A DNA stretch of 33,567 nt from an uncultured Acidimicrobiales bacterium (GTDB taxonomy: Bacteria > Actinomycetota > Acidimicrobiia > Acidimicrobiales > CADCTF01), in assembly GCA_902805655.1 (NCBI GenBank), contig CADCTF010000014.1, positions 1-33,567 of the forward strand, given 5' to 3'. Shown here one piece after another: positions 1 through 7,817 of the stretch. A program made the translations under genes and the position numbers. The first letter of the stretch is position 1. Every line of letters starts with the position of its first letter. The notes beneath the pieces were generated by a model. The model was given only the letters and a program-made list of their open reading frames with translations, was not told the DNA's origin and did no database searches.

Positions 1-365
1 TGAACCTGCTCCGCCGGTTCATGTCCGACCGCAGCAAGATCAAGGCCCGCCGCACCACCGGCAACTGCGCCCAGCACCAGAGCGACGTGGCCATGGCCAT
101 CAAGCTCTCCCGTGAGCTCGCCCTCCTGCCCTACGCCACCAAGGTGACGAGCAGCCGCGGCGGCGGCCGGGGCGGCGGCCGCGGTCGCGACCGTGACGAC
201 GCCCGGGGCCCGCGCGACCGGGAGGACGCACGGGGGCCCGAGGGCGAGGGCCGGACCGGCCCGCCGCCGCCCCCGCCCCGGGGGCCGGCCAGCGGTGGTG
301 ACGACACGCCCGCCATCACCCTCGACGGCCGGGCGGTCGACGTCGAGCGGACCGGGCGGTCGTGA
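1..365 (+). CDS. rpsR: 30S ribosomal protein S18, 5'-truncated, with long RGG-rich C-terminal tail
   Basis: Structural protein of the small ribosomal subunit. The gene enters from the left edge in frame at base 3 ([10 protein letters not shown]...). The S18 core is clear: [16 protein letters not shown], then [16 protein letters not shown], the usual C-terminal end of the family, at about base 143. In most S18 proteins the chain stops within a few residues of this point. Here it runs about 73 residues further, through [15 protein letters not shown], a duplicated DARGP unit, a six-proline run and an acidic end, and stops at 363-365. The TGA overlaps the ATG of rplI (TGATG), so the two are probably translationally coupled. 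The S18 identity is firm. Whether the tail is a real extension or the result of an upstream sequence error cannot be judged from the window. Confidence 0.93.
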   Translation, partial: NLLRRFMSDRSKIKARRTTGNCAQHQSDVAMAIKLSRELALLPYATKVTSSRGGGRGGGRGRDRDDARGPRDREDARGPEGEGRTGPPPPPPRGPASGGDDTPAITLDGRAVDVERTGRS

Positions 366-811
366 TGCAGATCGTGCTCCGCACCGACGTCTCCGGCCTG
401 GGGAAGAAGGGGGACGTCCTCGACGTCGCCGACGGGTACGCCCGCAACTACCTCGTCCCCCGCGGGCTCGCCATCAAGGCCGACAAGGGCGCGGCCGGGC
501 AGGCGGCGGTCATGCGCCGGTCGCGCGACGTCAAGGACGCCCGTGAGCGGGGGGCGGCCGAGGAGGTCGCCACCCGCCTGGTGCCGAAGGTGATCACGCT
601 GTCGTCCCGGGCCGGTGGCGAGGGCAGGCTCTTCGGCTCCGTCACGACCACCGACGTGGCCGAGGCGGTCCTGGCCCAGACCGGGATCGAGCTCGACCGT
701 CGCAAGCTGCACATCGACGAGCCCATCCGCGAGGTGGGCACGCACCGGGTGACGGTCCGTCTCCACGCCGACGTGGAGTTCCCCGTCACCGTCGAGGTCA
801 GCGCCTCCTAG
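365..811 (+). CDS. rplI: 50S ribosomal protein L9
   Basis: L9 binds 23S rRNA at the base of the L1 stalk. The 148-aa product has the usual family length. The N-terminal rRNA-binding domain is typical: [18 protein letters not shown], then DGYARNYLVPRGLA. A connecting helix rich in Lys/Arg/Glu follows, then a C-terminal domain beginning LFGSVTTTDVAEAV. I chose the ATG at 365 because the family starts M-x-V/I-I-L at this point and because it overlaps the rpsR stop. A GTG at 362 would add one residue. Its place between rpsR and dnaB is the standard bacterial order. Confidence 0.96.
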   Translation: MQIVLRTDVSGLGKKGDVLDVADGYARNYLVPRGLAIKADKGAAGQAAVMRRSRDVKDARERGAAEEVATRLVPKVITLSSRAGGEGRLFGSVTTTDVAEAVLAQTGIELDRRKLHIDEPIREVGTHRVTVRLHADVEFPVTVEVSAS

Positions 812-817
812 ACGTCC

Positions 818-851
818 CGGATGCCGGTCCCGCCCGACGGGCCGGCATCCG
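818..851 (+). terminator. Hairpin after rplI
   Basis: A perfect 10-bp inverted repeat, CGGATGCCGG at 818-827 and CCGGCATCCG at 842-851. The stem extends inward by CCC/GGG (829-831 with 839-841). It begins 6 bases after the rplI stop. No T-run follows, so if it terminates it does so as a GC-rich actinobacterial-type hairpin. It would separate rpsR-rplI from dnaB. Confidence 0.6.
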
Positions 852-1018
852 CGCTGCTCGGCCCGTGGTGACGCACGCTTGGCGGCGCGCGCCCGTGCCC
901 GGCTCGTCGCCCGGCGTCGGACGTGCCGTCCACACCGTCCGGACGTCCGTCCACACGGAAAGTCACAGGGTTGCGCCCCTAGCGATCCCCAGGCACGAGA
1001 GGAGAACGTGGTCGCCCG
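852..1018 (+). promoter_or_regulatory. dnaB upstream region with two DnaA-box-like repeats
   Basis: This noncoding stretch leads to dnaB. It holds two copies of CCGTCCACAC at 926-935 and 947-956, starting 21 bp apart (two helical turns). Between them is the palindrome CGTCCGGACG. Each CCGTCCACA matches 7 of 9 positions of the DnaA box TTGTCCACA. A purine-rich GAGAGGAGA near 996-1004 is the likely dnaB ribosome binding site. No convincing -10/-35 pair was found. DnaA binding is a suggestion only. Confidence 0.35.
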
Positions 1019-2380
1019 ATGGCACTGACCGACTCCTCCCTCCCGGTGCGCACCCCCGGCCGCGTCCCGCCGCACAACCTCGAGGCCGAGGAGTCCCTGC
1101 TCGGCGCGATGCTCCTCGGGGCCACGCCGATCACGGCCGCGGCCGAGGTCCGGATCACGGCCGCCGACTTCTACAAGCCGGCGCACGGCCACGTCTTCGA
1201 CGCCATCACCCGGCTCTACGCCGCCGGCGAGCCGGCCGACGTGGTCACCGTCGCCGACGAGCTGCGCCGCGCCGGCCTCCTCGAGGCGGTCGGCGGCCCG
1301 GCCGTGCTGCTCACCCTCCAGGCCCGCACGCCGGCCACCTCCAACGCCGCCCACTACGCCCGCATCGTCGAGGAGCACGCCCTCCTGCGGAAGCTGATCG
1401 GGGTGGCCGGCGAGATCGCCGAGCTCGGCTACTCCCTGCCCGACGACGTCGCCGGCGCCGTCGACCACGCCGAGGCGATGATGTTCGACATCGCCCAGCA
1501 CCGGGTGGCCGACTCGCTGGCGCCGATCCGGGACCTCCTCGAGCAGAGCCTCAACCACCTGGAGGAGCTGTTCGAGCGCGGTGACACCATCACCGGCCTC
1601 GCCACCGGCTACGACGACCTCGACGAGGTCCTCTCGGGCCTGCAGCCGTCGAACCTGGTCGTCGTGGGCGCCCGTCCGGCCATGGGGAAGTCGGCCTTCG
1701 CCCTCGGGATGGCCTCCCACGCCGCGCTCCAGGCCCGCCGCCCGGTGCTGTTCTTCAGCCTCGAGATGAGCCACCTGGACCTGACCACCCGCCTCATCGC
1801 CTCGGAGGCCAGGGTCGACAGCGCCCGCATGCGCAACGGCCGCCTGGCGGAGGCCGACTGGCCGAAGATCAGCCACGCCATCGGCCGCCTGGCCGAGGCG
1901 CCGCTGTTCATCGACGACAACCCCCAGCTCACGATCATGGAGATCCGGGCCAAGGCTCGGCGGCTCAAGGCCAAGGAGGGCGACCTCGGCCTGGTCGTGG
2001 TCGACTACCTGCAGCTGATGACCGGTCGTGGCAGCGCCGAGAACCGCCAGGTCGAGATCTCCGAGATCAGCCGGGGGCTCAAGGTCCTCGCCCGCGAGCT
2101 CGAGTGCCCCGTCGTCGCCCTCAGCCAGCTGTCCCGCCAGCTCGAGCAGCGGGCCGACAAGCGCCCCATGCTCTCCGACCTGCGGGAGTCGGGCGCCATC
2201 GAGCAGGACGCCGACGTGGTGATGTTCCTGTACCGGGACAACGTCTACAACCCGGACTCCCCCGACAACGGCACGGCCGAGATCCTCGTCTCGAAGCACC
2301 GGTCCGGGCCGACGGCCATGATCCGCCTGGCCTGGCTCGACCACCTCACCCGCTTCGCCAACATGGCCAAGGGGTTCTGA
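1019..2380 (+). CDS. dnaB: Replicative DNA helicase DnaB
   Basis: Hexameric 5'-3' helicase that unwinds DNA at the replication fork and is loaded during initiation. At 453 aa it has the normal length and carries no intein, although actinobacterial dnaB is a common intein site. The N-terminal helical domain begins PPHNLEAEESLLGAMLL at residues 17-33. The linker is followed by the RecA-fold ATPase domain, with Walker A GARPAMGKS at 217-225, Walker B LVVVDY at 325-330 and the downstream ALSQLSRQLEQR segment. The ATG at 1019 follows a GAGAGGAGA ribosome binding site by about 15 bases. Its place after rplI is the conserved actinobacterial order. It is preceded by possible DnaA-box motifs. Confidence 0.97.
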   Translation: MALTDSSLPVRTPGRVPPHNLEAEESLLGAMLLGATPITAAAEVRITAADFYKPAHGHVFDAITRLYAAGEPADVVTVADELRRAGLLEAVGGPAVLLTLQARTPATSNAAHYARIVEEHALLRKLIGVAGEIAELGYSLPDDVAGAVDHAEAMMFDIAQHRVADSLAPIRDLLEQSLNHLEELFERGDTITGLATGYDDLDEVLSGLQPSNLVVVGARPAMGKSAFALGMASHAALQARRPVLFFSLEMSHLDLTTRLIASEARVDSARMRNGRLAEADWPKISHAIGRLAEAPLFIDDNPQLTIMEIRAKARRLKAKEGDLGLVVVDYLQLMTGRGSAENRQVEISEISRGLKVLARELECPVVALSQLSRQLEQRADKRPMLSDLRESGAIEQDADVVMFLYRDNVYNPDSPDNGTAEILVSKHRSGPTAMIRLAWLDHLTRFANMAKGF

Positions 2381-2413
2381 CCGCCCCGACCAGCTTCCGG
2401 TGCCTGGCCGGGG

Positions 2414-3541
2414 GTGCACCGCGCCGCCACGGGTAACGTCGTCGCCGTGCTGACCCATCTCCGGACACTCGTCGTCGCCACCGAGAGCGGGGGGCGTGAG
2501 AACTTCGCCACCTTCGACGTCCCGGCCTGGGCCTGGGCCGCGCTCATCGGCGGCATCATCGCCATGCTCGTGTTCGACCTGCTGGCGGTGCACAAGACGG
2601 CCCACGTCATCTCCATCAAGGAGGCGTCGATCGAGTCCGCCATCTGGATCTCGATCGGCCTCGCCTTCGGTGCCGTCATGTTCTTCTGGCACGGGGGCCA
2701 GGCAGCGGGCGAGTACTACGCCGGCTTCCTGATCGAGAAGAGCCTCTCGATCGACAACGTGTTCGTCTGGGCGGTGATCTTCTCGTTCTTCGCCGTGCCC
2801 AGGCAGTTCCAGTTCCGCGTGCTGTTCTGGGGCATCTTCGGTGCCCTCGTCCTGCGGGGCATCTTCATCTTCGCCGGCGTGTCGCTGATCGAGCGCTTCG
2901 AGTGGGTCCTCTACATCTTCGGCGCCTTCCTGCTCTACACGGCGGTGAAGATCGCACGGCACGACGAGAGCCACGCCGTCGACTACAACAACAACATCGC
3001 CATGCGGGCGGTGCGCAAGCTGTTCCCCACCACCGACCGCTACGACGGCCAGAAGCTGTTCACGTTGGAGAACGGCAAGCGCGTCGCCACGCCCCTGTTC
3101 GCGGTGCTGGTGCTGATCGAGGCGACCGACGTCGTCTTCGCGGTGGACTCCGTCCCCGCCATCCTGGCCGTGAGCCGCGAGCCCTTCATCGTGTTCGCCT
3201 CCAACGCCTTCGCCATCCTCGGCCTGCGCTCCCTCTACTTCCTCCTCGGGGGCATGCAGGGCAAGTTCCGCTTCCTGAACATCGGCCTCGGCGTCATCCT
3301 GGCCTTCGTCGGCCTCAAGATGCTGGCGATCGGTGAGCCCTTGGAGCTCCACCTGCCCACGTACATCTCGCTCGGCTTCATCGCCATCGTCCTCACCGCG
3401 TCGATCCTCGCTTCGTTGCGAGCAGACAAGCGCGACCGTGAAGCCGGCATCCTCCCGCCCCACGGTCTCCCGGTGGACGACGCCGAGACGGCGGACGAGC
3501 CGGGCGGAGTCGACCCCGCCCGCGAGCCGCACGACCAGTGA
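2414..3541 (+). CDS. TerC/Alx family integral membrane protein
   Basis: A multi-pass membrane protein of the TerC family, whose members are linked to tellurite resistance and to metal (manganese) export. Family hallmarks are FDVPAWAWAALIGGI at the N-terminus, EKSLSIDNVFVWAVIF with the conserved acidic and Asn residues in a membrane helix, and EATDVVFAVDSVPAILAVS with the paired acidic residues of the second half. Seven to nine hydrophobic segments are visible. The C-terminal 40 residues are polar and probably cytoplasmic. The start is uncertain: GTG at 2414 or GTG at 2447, which would remove 11 weakly conserved residues. Only 33 bases separate it from dnaB, so there is no room for the manganese riboswitch that precedes alx/mntP in other bacteria. 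A hairpin at 3585-3630 ends it. Confidence 0.9.
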   Translation: MHRAATGNVVAVLTHLRTLVVATESGGRENFATFDVPAWAWAALIGGIIAMLVFDLLAVHKTAHVISIKEASIESAIWISIGLAFGAVMFFWHGGQAAGEYYAGFLIEKSLSIDNVFVWAVIFSFFAVPRQFQFRVLFWGIFGALVLRGIFIFAGVSLIERFEWVLYIFGAFLLYTAVKIARHDESHAVDYNNNIAMRAVRKLFPTTDRYDGQKLFTLENGKRVATPLFAVLVLIEATDVVFAVDSVPAILAVSREPFIVFASNAFAILGLRSLYFLLGGMQGKFRFLNIGLGVILAFVGLKMLAIGEPLELHLPTYISLGFIAIVLTASILASLRADKRDREAGILPPHGLPVDDAETADEPGGVDPAREPHDQ

Positions 3542-3584
3542 CCTAGGGCTCCCCCCGGCCGGCGACAGCCGCCCGACCGGACGC

Positions 3585-3630
3585 GACGAGAGCGGTGCAC
3601 AACGCGAGAACGCGCCGTGCACCGCTCGTC
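3585..3630. terminator. Convergent terminator hairpin between terC and the 48-aa gene
   Basis: An 11-bp perfect stem (GAGCGGTGCAC at 3590-3600 with GTGCACCGCTC at 3617-3627) is flanked by GACGAG/CTCGTC, which lengthens it with a small bulge. The 16-base loop contains a further CGCG-AGAA-CGCG mini-hairpin. It lies between a plus-strand and a minus-strand gene and could serve both. There is no T-run. Confidence 0.6.
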
Positions 3631-3664
3631 GGAAGGTCCTGCTGCCCGGCCGGAGCCGGGGTGA

Positions 3665-3811
3665 TCACGCGTTCAGGATCGAATAGCCGCCGGGGCCGAT
3701 GATCAGGCCCAGCACGATGAGGACGATGCCGAGGATGAGATCGCCACGGACGATCTTCATGATGCCGAAGATGACCAGTGCGATAGCGATGATCAACGCG
3801 ATGAATGCCAT
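3665..3811 (-). CDS. 48-aa hydrophobic membrane protein ending GPGGYSILNA
   Basis: A short gene read on the minus strand from ATG at 3811 to TGA at 3665-3667. An AAGGTAGG ribosome binding site lies just upstream (sense GGAAGGTAGGTGCCATG). The product is nearly all hydrophobic: a first membrane helix (AFIALIIAIALVIFGI), a short charged turn with KIVRGD, a second helix (LILGIVLIVLGLII), and a glycine-rich end GPGGYSILNA. This looks like a two-pass membrane miniprotein. Similar short proteins with a GPGG end occur in actinobacteria, but I know of no assigned function. It is the last gene of a minus-strand run after dodecin. The good ribosome binding site, consistent hydrophobic pattern and terminator position support a real gene. 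Confidence 0.72.
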   Translation of the reverse strand: MAFIALIIAIALVIFGIMKIVRGDLILGIVLIVLGLIIGPGGYSILNA

Positions 3812-3868
3812 GGCACCTACCTTCCCAACCACTGTGAACCTCACTCCCCACGATGAGGGATTGAGCGG

Positions 3869-4075
3869 TTACTCCCCTTCGTACTTAAAGGAGATGCGCA
3901 GCTTGGTGCGGTACATCACGGTGCTCTCGTCGCCCAGATCGAGGTCCTGCTCGACGACCTCGGCCACCCGCAGGTCCCGAAGCGTCTCTCGTGCCTTGGT
4001 GACGGCCTGTACTGCGGCCTCTTCCCAGGACTGTCCGCTGGTGCCGATGATCTCGATGACCTTGTAGACGCTCAT
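3869..4075 (-). CDS. Dodecin family flavin-binding protein
   Basis: Dodecins are about 70-aa proteins that assemble into hollow dodecamers and bind flavins (FMN, riboflavin, lumichrome), probably as a buffer or store. The 68-aa product matches the whole family: MSVYKVIEIIGTSGQSWEEA at the start, AVTKARETLRDLRVAEVVEQ in the middle with the conserved helix and strand, and YRTKLRISFKYE at the end. It starts with ATG at 4075 and ends TAA. A TCCTTCC-type complement just upstream (GGAAGGAGA on the sense strand) is a strong ribosome binding site. It lies between two other small minus-strand genes. Confidence 0.95.
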   Translation of the reverse strand: MSVYKVIEIIGTSGQSWEEAAVQAVTKARETLRDLRVAEVVEQDLDLGDESTVMYRTKLRISFKYEGE

Positions 4076-4157
4076 CAGGGTCTCCTTCCGCGAAGGTCAG
4101 GCGACGTTCGCAACAGGCGGTCTATCGCATCTCCCCGGCGGCTGCACCGGAGAGCGC

Positions 4158-4394
4158 TCAGGGGCGGAAGTCCCCCACTCCTACGCCCGGCTCGACGAGG
4201 TCGTCGATGTCACAGCCTGCGGCCCGCGCGTCCTGGGCGGCCCGATGCAGGGCGAACCGCAGGGACAGCAGGTCGGCCTCGCAGCTGGCGCGGTCGCCGC
4301 CCTCTCGGGCCGCTCGCGCGTTCGCCGCATGGGCCGCTTCGCGGGCCCGCTGGACGACGAGCACGGCGGCCCTCAGGTCGTGGCATCGAGTCAT
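4158..4394 (-). CDS. 78-aa helical protein, function unknown
   Basis: Not recognised. The predicted product is rich in Ala, Arg and acidic residues and appears all-helical (MTRCHDLRAAVLVVQRAREA, then ADLLSLRFALHRAAQDARAAG), ending in an acidic loop, DIDDLVEPGVGVGDF. It sits upstream of dodecin on the same strand with an 82-base gap, and is divergent from the 50-aa gene that follows. It lacks membrane segments, and its two cysteines do not form a metal motif. The coding call rests on the open frame and an amphipathic pattern. High GC makes spurious frames common here, so confidence is moderate. Confidence 0.5.
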   Translation of the reverse strand: MTRCHDLRAAVLVVQRAREAAHAANARAAREGGDRASCEADLLSLRFALHRAAQDARAAGCDIDDLVEPGVGVGDFRP

Positions 4395-4447
4395 GACCGC
4401 AAGTCTCCCAGGTGTTCCTGGGCCGGCCCCCGGGGTACGAAACGGGC

Positions 4448-4600
4448 ATGCCTGAAAAGCTCACACCAGACGAGTACGACGCCCTGGCCACCGCTCCGGC
4501 CGAGACCCTGGAGCCGCGGGAGGAAGGTGCATGGAAGGACGCGCCGGAGGGCGCCGTCGAGACCGAGGACTCACCGGAGAGCAGCGACCCCAGCAAGTAG
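4448..4600 (+). CDS. 50-aa acidic protein, function unknown
   Basis: Not recognised. It begins MPEKLTPDEYDALATAPAE and continues into an acidic, proline- and serine-rich end (EDSPESSDPSK). It looks like a small, largely disordered soluble protein. The ATG at 4448 is preferred over a GTG further upstream (4412) because the upstream residues look non-coding. The stop is 25 bases before the thioesterase start, so the two may be cotranscribed. No domain is visible. Confidence 0.5.
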   Translation: MPEKLTPDEYDALATAPAETLEPREEGAWKDAPEGAVETEDSPESSDPSK

Positions 4601-4625
4601 GAGGTCACTACGCTGCACCGGCAGC

Positions 4626-5441
4626 ATGAGCGACCCCGACTCCTCCCGACATCGCCGACTCCTCGAGATCCTGGATCTTCACGAGTCCAGGCGGGACCGG
4701 TTCCTCGCCCCCACGCCGAGCGAGGGGCCGCCCCGCCTGTTCGGCGGCCAGGTGGCCAGCCAGGCGCTGCGGGCGACCACCCTCACCATCGATGGTGCCC
4801 GACCTGTGCACTCGGTGCACGCCTACTTCATCCGCCCCGGTCGGCCCGGCATCCCGCTGGAGCTGCACGTCGAGCGAACCCGTGACGGTCGGTCGTTCAG
4901 CACCCGCCGGGTCACGGCCATCCAGGACGACGAGGCCATCCTCGTGGCGGACGCATCGTTCCATCAGGCGGAGGCGGGCGACGACTGGCAGGAAGTGGGC
5001 CTGCCCGATGTCCCGGGGCCGGACGAGCTGAACGGCAACGACCGGTCGGCCAACCCGTTCCGCGCCACCAACCCCTTCGAGATCCGCCCCCTTCAGCCGA
5101 CGGAGGGCTTCAACCTGCACCCCTGCTGGGTGCGGGTTCGCGATCCGATACCCGACGACCCCGCGCTGCACGCTGCTGCGCTCACCTACGTGTCGGACCT
5201 CGCGGTGATCGGCAGCGCCCGGGCGCCCGGCTCCACGGCCGGGTGGGGCGGCGCCAGCCTCGACCACTCGGTCTGGTTCCACCGCCCGGTGCGGGTGGAC
5301 GACTGGCTCCTCTTCTCCGTGGACCCGGTCACCAACTTCGGCGCCAGAGGGCTGGCCCGGGGCACGTTCCACACCCGAGACGGTGTGCTCGTGGCGTCGC
5401 TCGCCCAGGAGTGCCTTCTCCGTCCCGCCCCCGCCTCCTAG
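4626..5441 (+). CDS. tesB: Acyl-CoA thioesterase II (TesB family)
   Basis: Hydrolyses acyl-CoA to free acid and CoA. The 271-aa protein is a tandem double hotdog of the usual length. LFGGQVASQAL (39-49) marks the first hotdog and RPGRPGIPLEL with RDGRSFSTRRV the ligand-facing strands. In the second hotdog the three catalytic positions known from Escherichia coli TesB are present: D191 in LTYVSDLAVI, S215 in SLDHSVWFH (Thr in E. coli), and Q261 in SLAQECLLRP. The ATG at 4626 starts MSDPDSSRHRRLLEILDL. The upstream in-frame extension is Arg/Pro-rich and non-coding in character. It precedes the molybdenum hydroxylase gene by 11 bases, so they likely share a transcript. Confidence 0.93.
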   Translation: MSDPDSSRHRRLLEILDLHESRRDRFLAPTPSEGPPRLFGGQVASQALRATTLTIDGARPVHSVHAYFIRPGRPGIPLELHVERTRDGRSFSTRRVTAIQDDEAILVADASFHQAEAGDDWQEVGLPDVPGPDELNGNDRSANPFRATNPFEIRPLQPTEGFNLHPCWVRVRDPIPDDPALHAAALTYVSDLAVIGSARAPGSTAGWGGASLDHSVWFHRPVRVDDWLLFSVDPVTNFGARGLARGTFHTRDGVLVASLAQECLLRPAPAS

Positions 5442-5452
5442 AGAGTAGAGAC

Positions 5453-7720
5453 ATGACCCTGTTCGGCACACCGGTGCGGCGCACCGAAGACCACCGCCTC
5501 CTCACCGCAGGCGGCACCTACGTCGCCGACCTCGACCTGCCGGGGGTGGCGGCGGTGACCTACGTCGTGTCGCCCTTCGCCCATGCCCGCATCACGTCCA
5601 TCGACGTAGAGGCGGCCCGCACGATGCCGGGCGTGATCGACGTCGTGATCGGCAGCGATGTCGACCTAGGCCCGATGCCGTCGGTGAACCCGGCGTTCCC
5701 GGAGACGATGACCCGGTCGATCCTCGCCACCGACGTGGTCCGGTTCGTCGGTGAGCCGGTGGTGGCCATCGTGGCCGAGACGGCATCTCAGGGCATCGAC
5801 GCCATGGCGGAGGTGGTGGTCGACTACGACCCGCTCCCCGTCGTGGTGGGCATCGACGCAAGCGCCACCGACGAAGTGCTGCTGTTCCCGGAGGCGGGCA
5901 CCAACACCGTGATGGTTGCGGACGGCGGCTCCGACGCGGCCGACGTGGACATCGAGGGCTGCGAGGTCGTGGTCCGGGCCACCTACATCAGCCCGCGCAT
6001 CGCGCCCGCCCCGATCGAGCCCCGCTCGTCGGCGTCGCGATGGGAGCCCGACGGTCGCCTCACCCACTGGCTCAGCTGCCAGGGCGCTCATCCGGTGCGG
6101 AACATGATCGCCTCCGTCTACGGGCTGCCTCGCGAGCAGGTCCGGGTCATCTGCCCCGACGTCGGTGGCAGCTTCGGCTCGAAGGCCCGCTCGTACCCGG
6201 AGGACCTCCTCCTCCCGTGGCTCTCCCGGCGGGTCGGCCGGCCGGTGCGGTGGACGCCGAACCGGTCGGACGACATGGTCGGCCTCGGCCACGGCCGATC
6301 GCAGCAGCAGCACGTCGAGCTGGGCGGCAGCCGCGACGGAACGCTGCAGGCGCTCCGAGTGCGCGTGGTGGCCGACTCAGGTGCCTACCCGATGGTGGGA
6401 GCCATGCTGCCTCGCAACACCGGCATGCTCGCCTGCGGCCCCTACCGCATCCCCGCCGTGCGGTGGGAGATCCAGTCCGTGCTCACCAACACCACGCCGA
6501 CCACGGCCTACCGGGGCGCCGGCCGACCGGAGGCCACGGCACTGATCGAGCGGGCGGTCGACATGTTCGCCGCCGAGATCTCGATGGATCCCGCCGAGCT
6601 GCGCCGGCACAACTTCATCGGCCCGGACGAGTTCCCCTACGACACACCGACCGGCGTCACCTACGACAGCGGCACCTACGCCGACGGGCTGGAGCTGGCG
6701 CTGCGCATGGCGAAGTACGACGAGCTGCGCGCCGAGCAGCAGGAGCGGCGATCCAGCGGCGCGCAACACCAGATCGGCATCGGTCTCGCCACCTTCATCG
6801 ACCGCACGTCCGGCGTGCCCGGCGCCGAGTACGGCAGCATCGAGCTCGAGCCCGACGGCAGCGCGCTGGTGCGTACGGGCTCGAACCCCTACGGACAGGG
6901 CCATCACACGTCGTGGGCCATGCTCGTGGCCGACCGCACCGGCCTGCCGATGGATCGCATCCGCGTCGTCCACGGCGACACGGACGTCGTGCCCAAGGGT
7001 GGGATCACGGGTGGATCCCGCTCGGTGCAGAAGGCGGGGTCGGCCATCGCTGCCGCCTCCGACCAGCTGGTCGAGCGAGCGCGGCAGGTCGCGGCCGACA
7101 CGCTCGAGGCGGCGGTGGACGACGTCGTGCTCGATCGAAGCGGTGGCGGGCGGTTCCACGTCGTCGGCACCCCGGCTCGCGCTCTCGGCTGGGACGAGCT
7201 GGCCGCCAACCTGCCCGAGGACGATGCGCTCCGGTGCGAAGCGGAGATCGAGACCGGCTCGTCGTTCCCGTCGGGTGCGTACGTCGCCGTGGTGGAGGTG
7301 GACACCGAGACCGGTCACGTCCGGGTGCGCGACTTCGTCACGGTGGACGACGCCGGAGCCATCCTCAACCCCCTGCTGGCCGAGGGACAGGTGCACGGAG
7401 GCGTCGGCCAAGGGATCGCCCAGGCCCTCTACGAGGAGTTCGCCTACGACGCCGACGGCAACCCGCTCACGGCGAACCTCGCCGACTACGGCATCATCGG
7501 CGCCCCGGAGCTGCCCAGCTTCGACGGTGCCCTGCTGGAGACGCTGAGCCCCAACAACCCCCTCGGCGCCAAGGGCATCGCCGAGTCGGGCACGATCGGC
7601 GCTCCGCCCGCCGTGCAGAACGCCGTCGTGGACGCCCTGTCGCACCTCGGGGTGCGCCACGTCGACATGCCGTGCACCCCCGAGCGGGTCTGGCAGGCCA
7701 TCGGCGCCGCCGGGCGCTGA
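5453..7720 (+). CDS. Molybdopterin hydroxylase large subunit (xanthine dehydrogenase/CoxL family, form II type)
   Basis: Large, Mo-cofactor-binding subunit of the xanthine dehydrogenase/aldehyde oxidase/CO dehydrogenase family; 755 aa. The N-terminal a/b-hammerhead domain starts GTPVRRTEDHRLLTAGG and contains FVGEPVVAIVAET. The cofactor domain has GGSFGSKA, AYRGAGR (352-358), YGQGHHT and the catalytic glutamate E711 in GAKGIAESGTIG. The loop AYRGAGR differs from AYRCSFR of true CO dehydrogenase (form I), so CO oxidation is not expected and the substrate is unknown. The ATG at 5453 follows a GAGAGTAGAG stretch. The medium (FAD) and small (2Fe-2S) subunits that normally lie beside this gene are absent in the window. 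The next gene is a minus-strand pseudogene. Confidence 0.92.
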   Translation: MTLFGTPVRRTEDHRLLTAGGTYVADLDLPGVAAVTYVVSPFAHARITSIDVEAARTMPGVIDVVIGSDVDLGPMPSVNPAFPETMTRSILATDVVRFVGEPVVAIVAETASQGIDAMAEVVVDYDPLPVVVGIDASATDEVLLFPEAGTNTVMVADGGSDAADVDIEGCEVVVRATYISPRIAPAPIEPRSSASRWEPDGRLTHWLSCQGAHPVRNMIASVYGLPREQVRVICPDVGGSFGSKARSYPEDLLLPWLSRRVGRPVRWTPNRSDDMVGLGHGRSQQQHVELGGSRDGTLQALRVRVVADSGAYPMVGAMLPRNTGMLACGPYRIPAVRWEIQSVLTNTTPTTAYRGAGRPEATALIERAVDMFAAEISMDPAELRRHNFIGPDEFPYDTPTGVTYDSGTYADGLELALRMAKYDELRAEQQERRSSGAQHQIGIGLATFIDRTSGVPGAEYGSIELEPDGSALVRTGSNPYGQGHHTSWAMLVADRTGLPMDRIRVVHGDTDVVPKGGITGGSRSVQKAGSAIAAASDQLVERARQVAADTLEAAVDDVVLDRSGGGRFHVVGTPARALGWDELAANLPEDDALRCEAEIETGSSFPSGAYVAVVEVDTETGHVRVRDFVTVDDAGAILNPLLAEGQVHGGVGQGIAQALYEEFAYDADGNPLTANLADYGIIGAPELPSFDGALLETLSPNNPLGAKGIAESGTIGAPPAVQNAVVDALSHLGVRHVDMPCTPERVWQAIGAAGR

Positions 7721-7747
7721 GGCTTCGCCGGCACGAACTGGGCACGC

Positions 7748-7779
7748 GGACGGGCCGGCGCAGGTGCGCCGGCCCGTCC
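7748..7779. terminator. Strong hairpin between convergent genes
   Basis: A perfect 14-bp stem, GGACGGGCCGGCGC at 7748-7761 and its complement at 7766-7779, with the 4-base loop AGGT. It is the most stable hairpin noticed in the window. It lies 27 bases after the hydroxylase stop and before the end of the minus-strand transporter remnant, so it can act in both directions. Confidence 0.8.
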
Positions 7780-7817
7780 AGATTCGTGGTGCGTGATGCG
7801 TGGTGCGTCGTGAAGCG

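Noticed and set aside
1019-2380. Intein in DnaB
   Set aside because: The protein is 453 aa and continuous through Walker A and B, so no insertion exists.
2381-2413. Manganese (yybP-ykoY) riboswitch before terC
   Set aside because: Only 33 bases separate dnaB from the gene start, too short for the element.
131-3622. An 1163-residue open frame on the minus strand
   Set aside because: It is the shadow of rpsR, rplI, dnaB and terC. Its residues are Arg/Gly/Asp-rich with no domain, while the plus-strand proteins are unmistakable.
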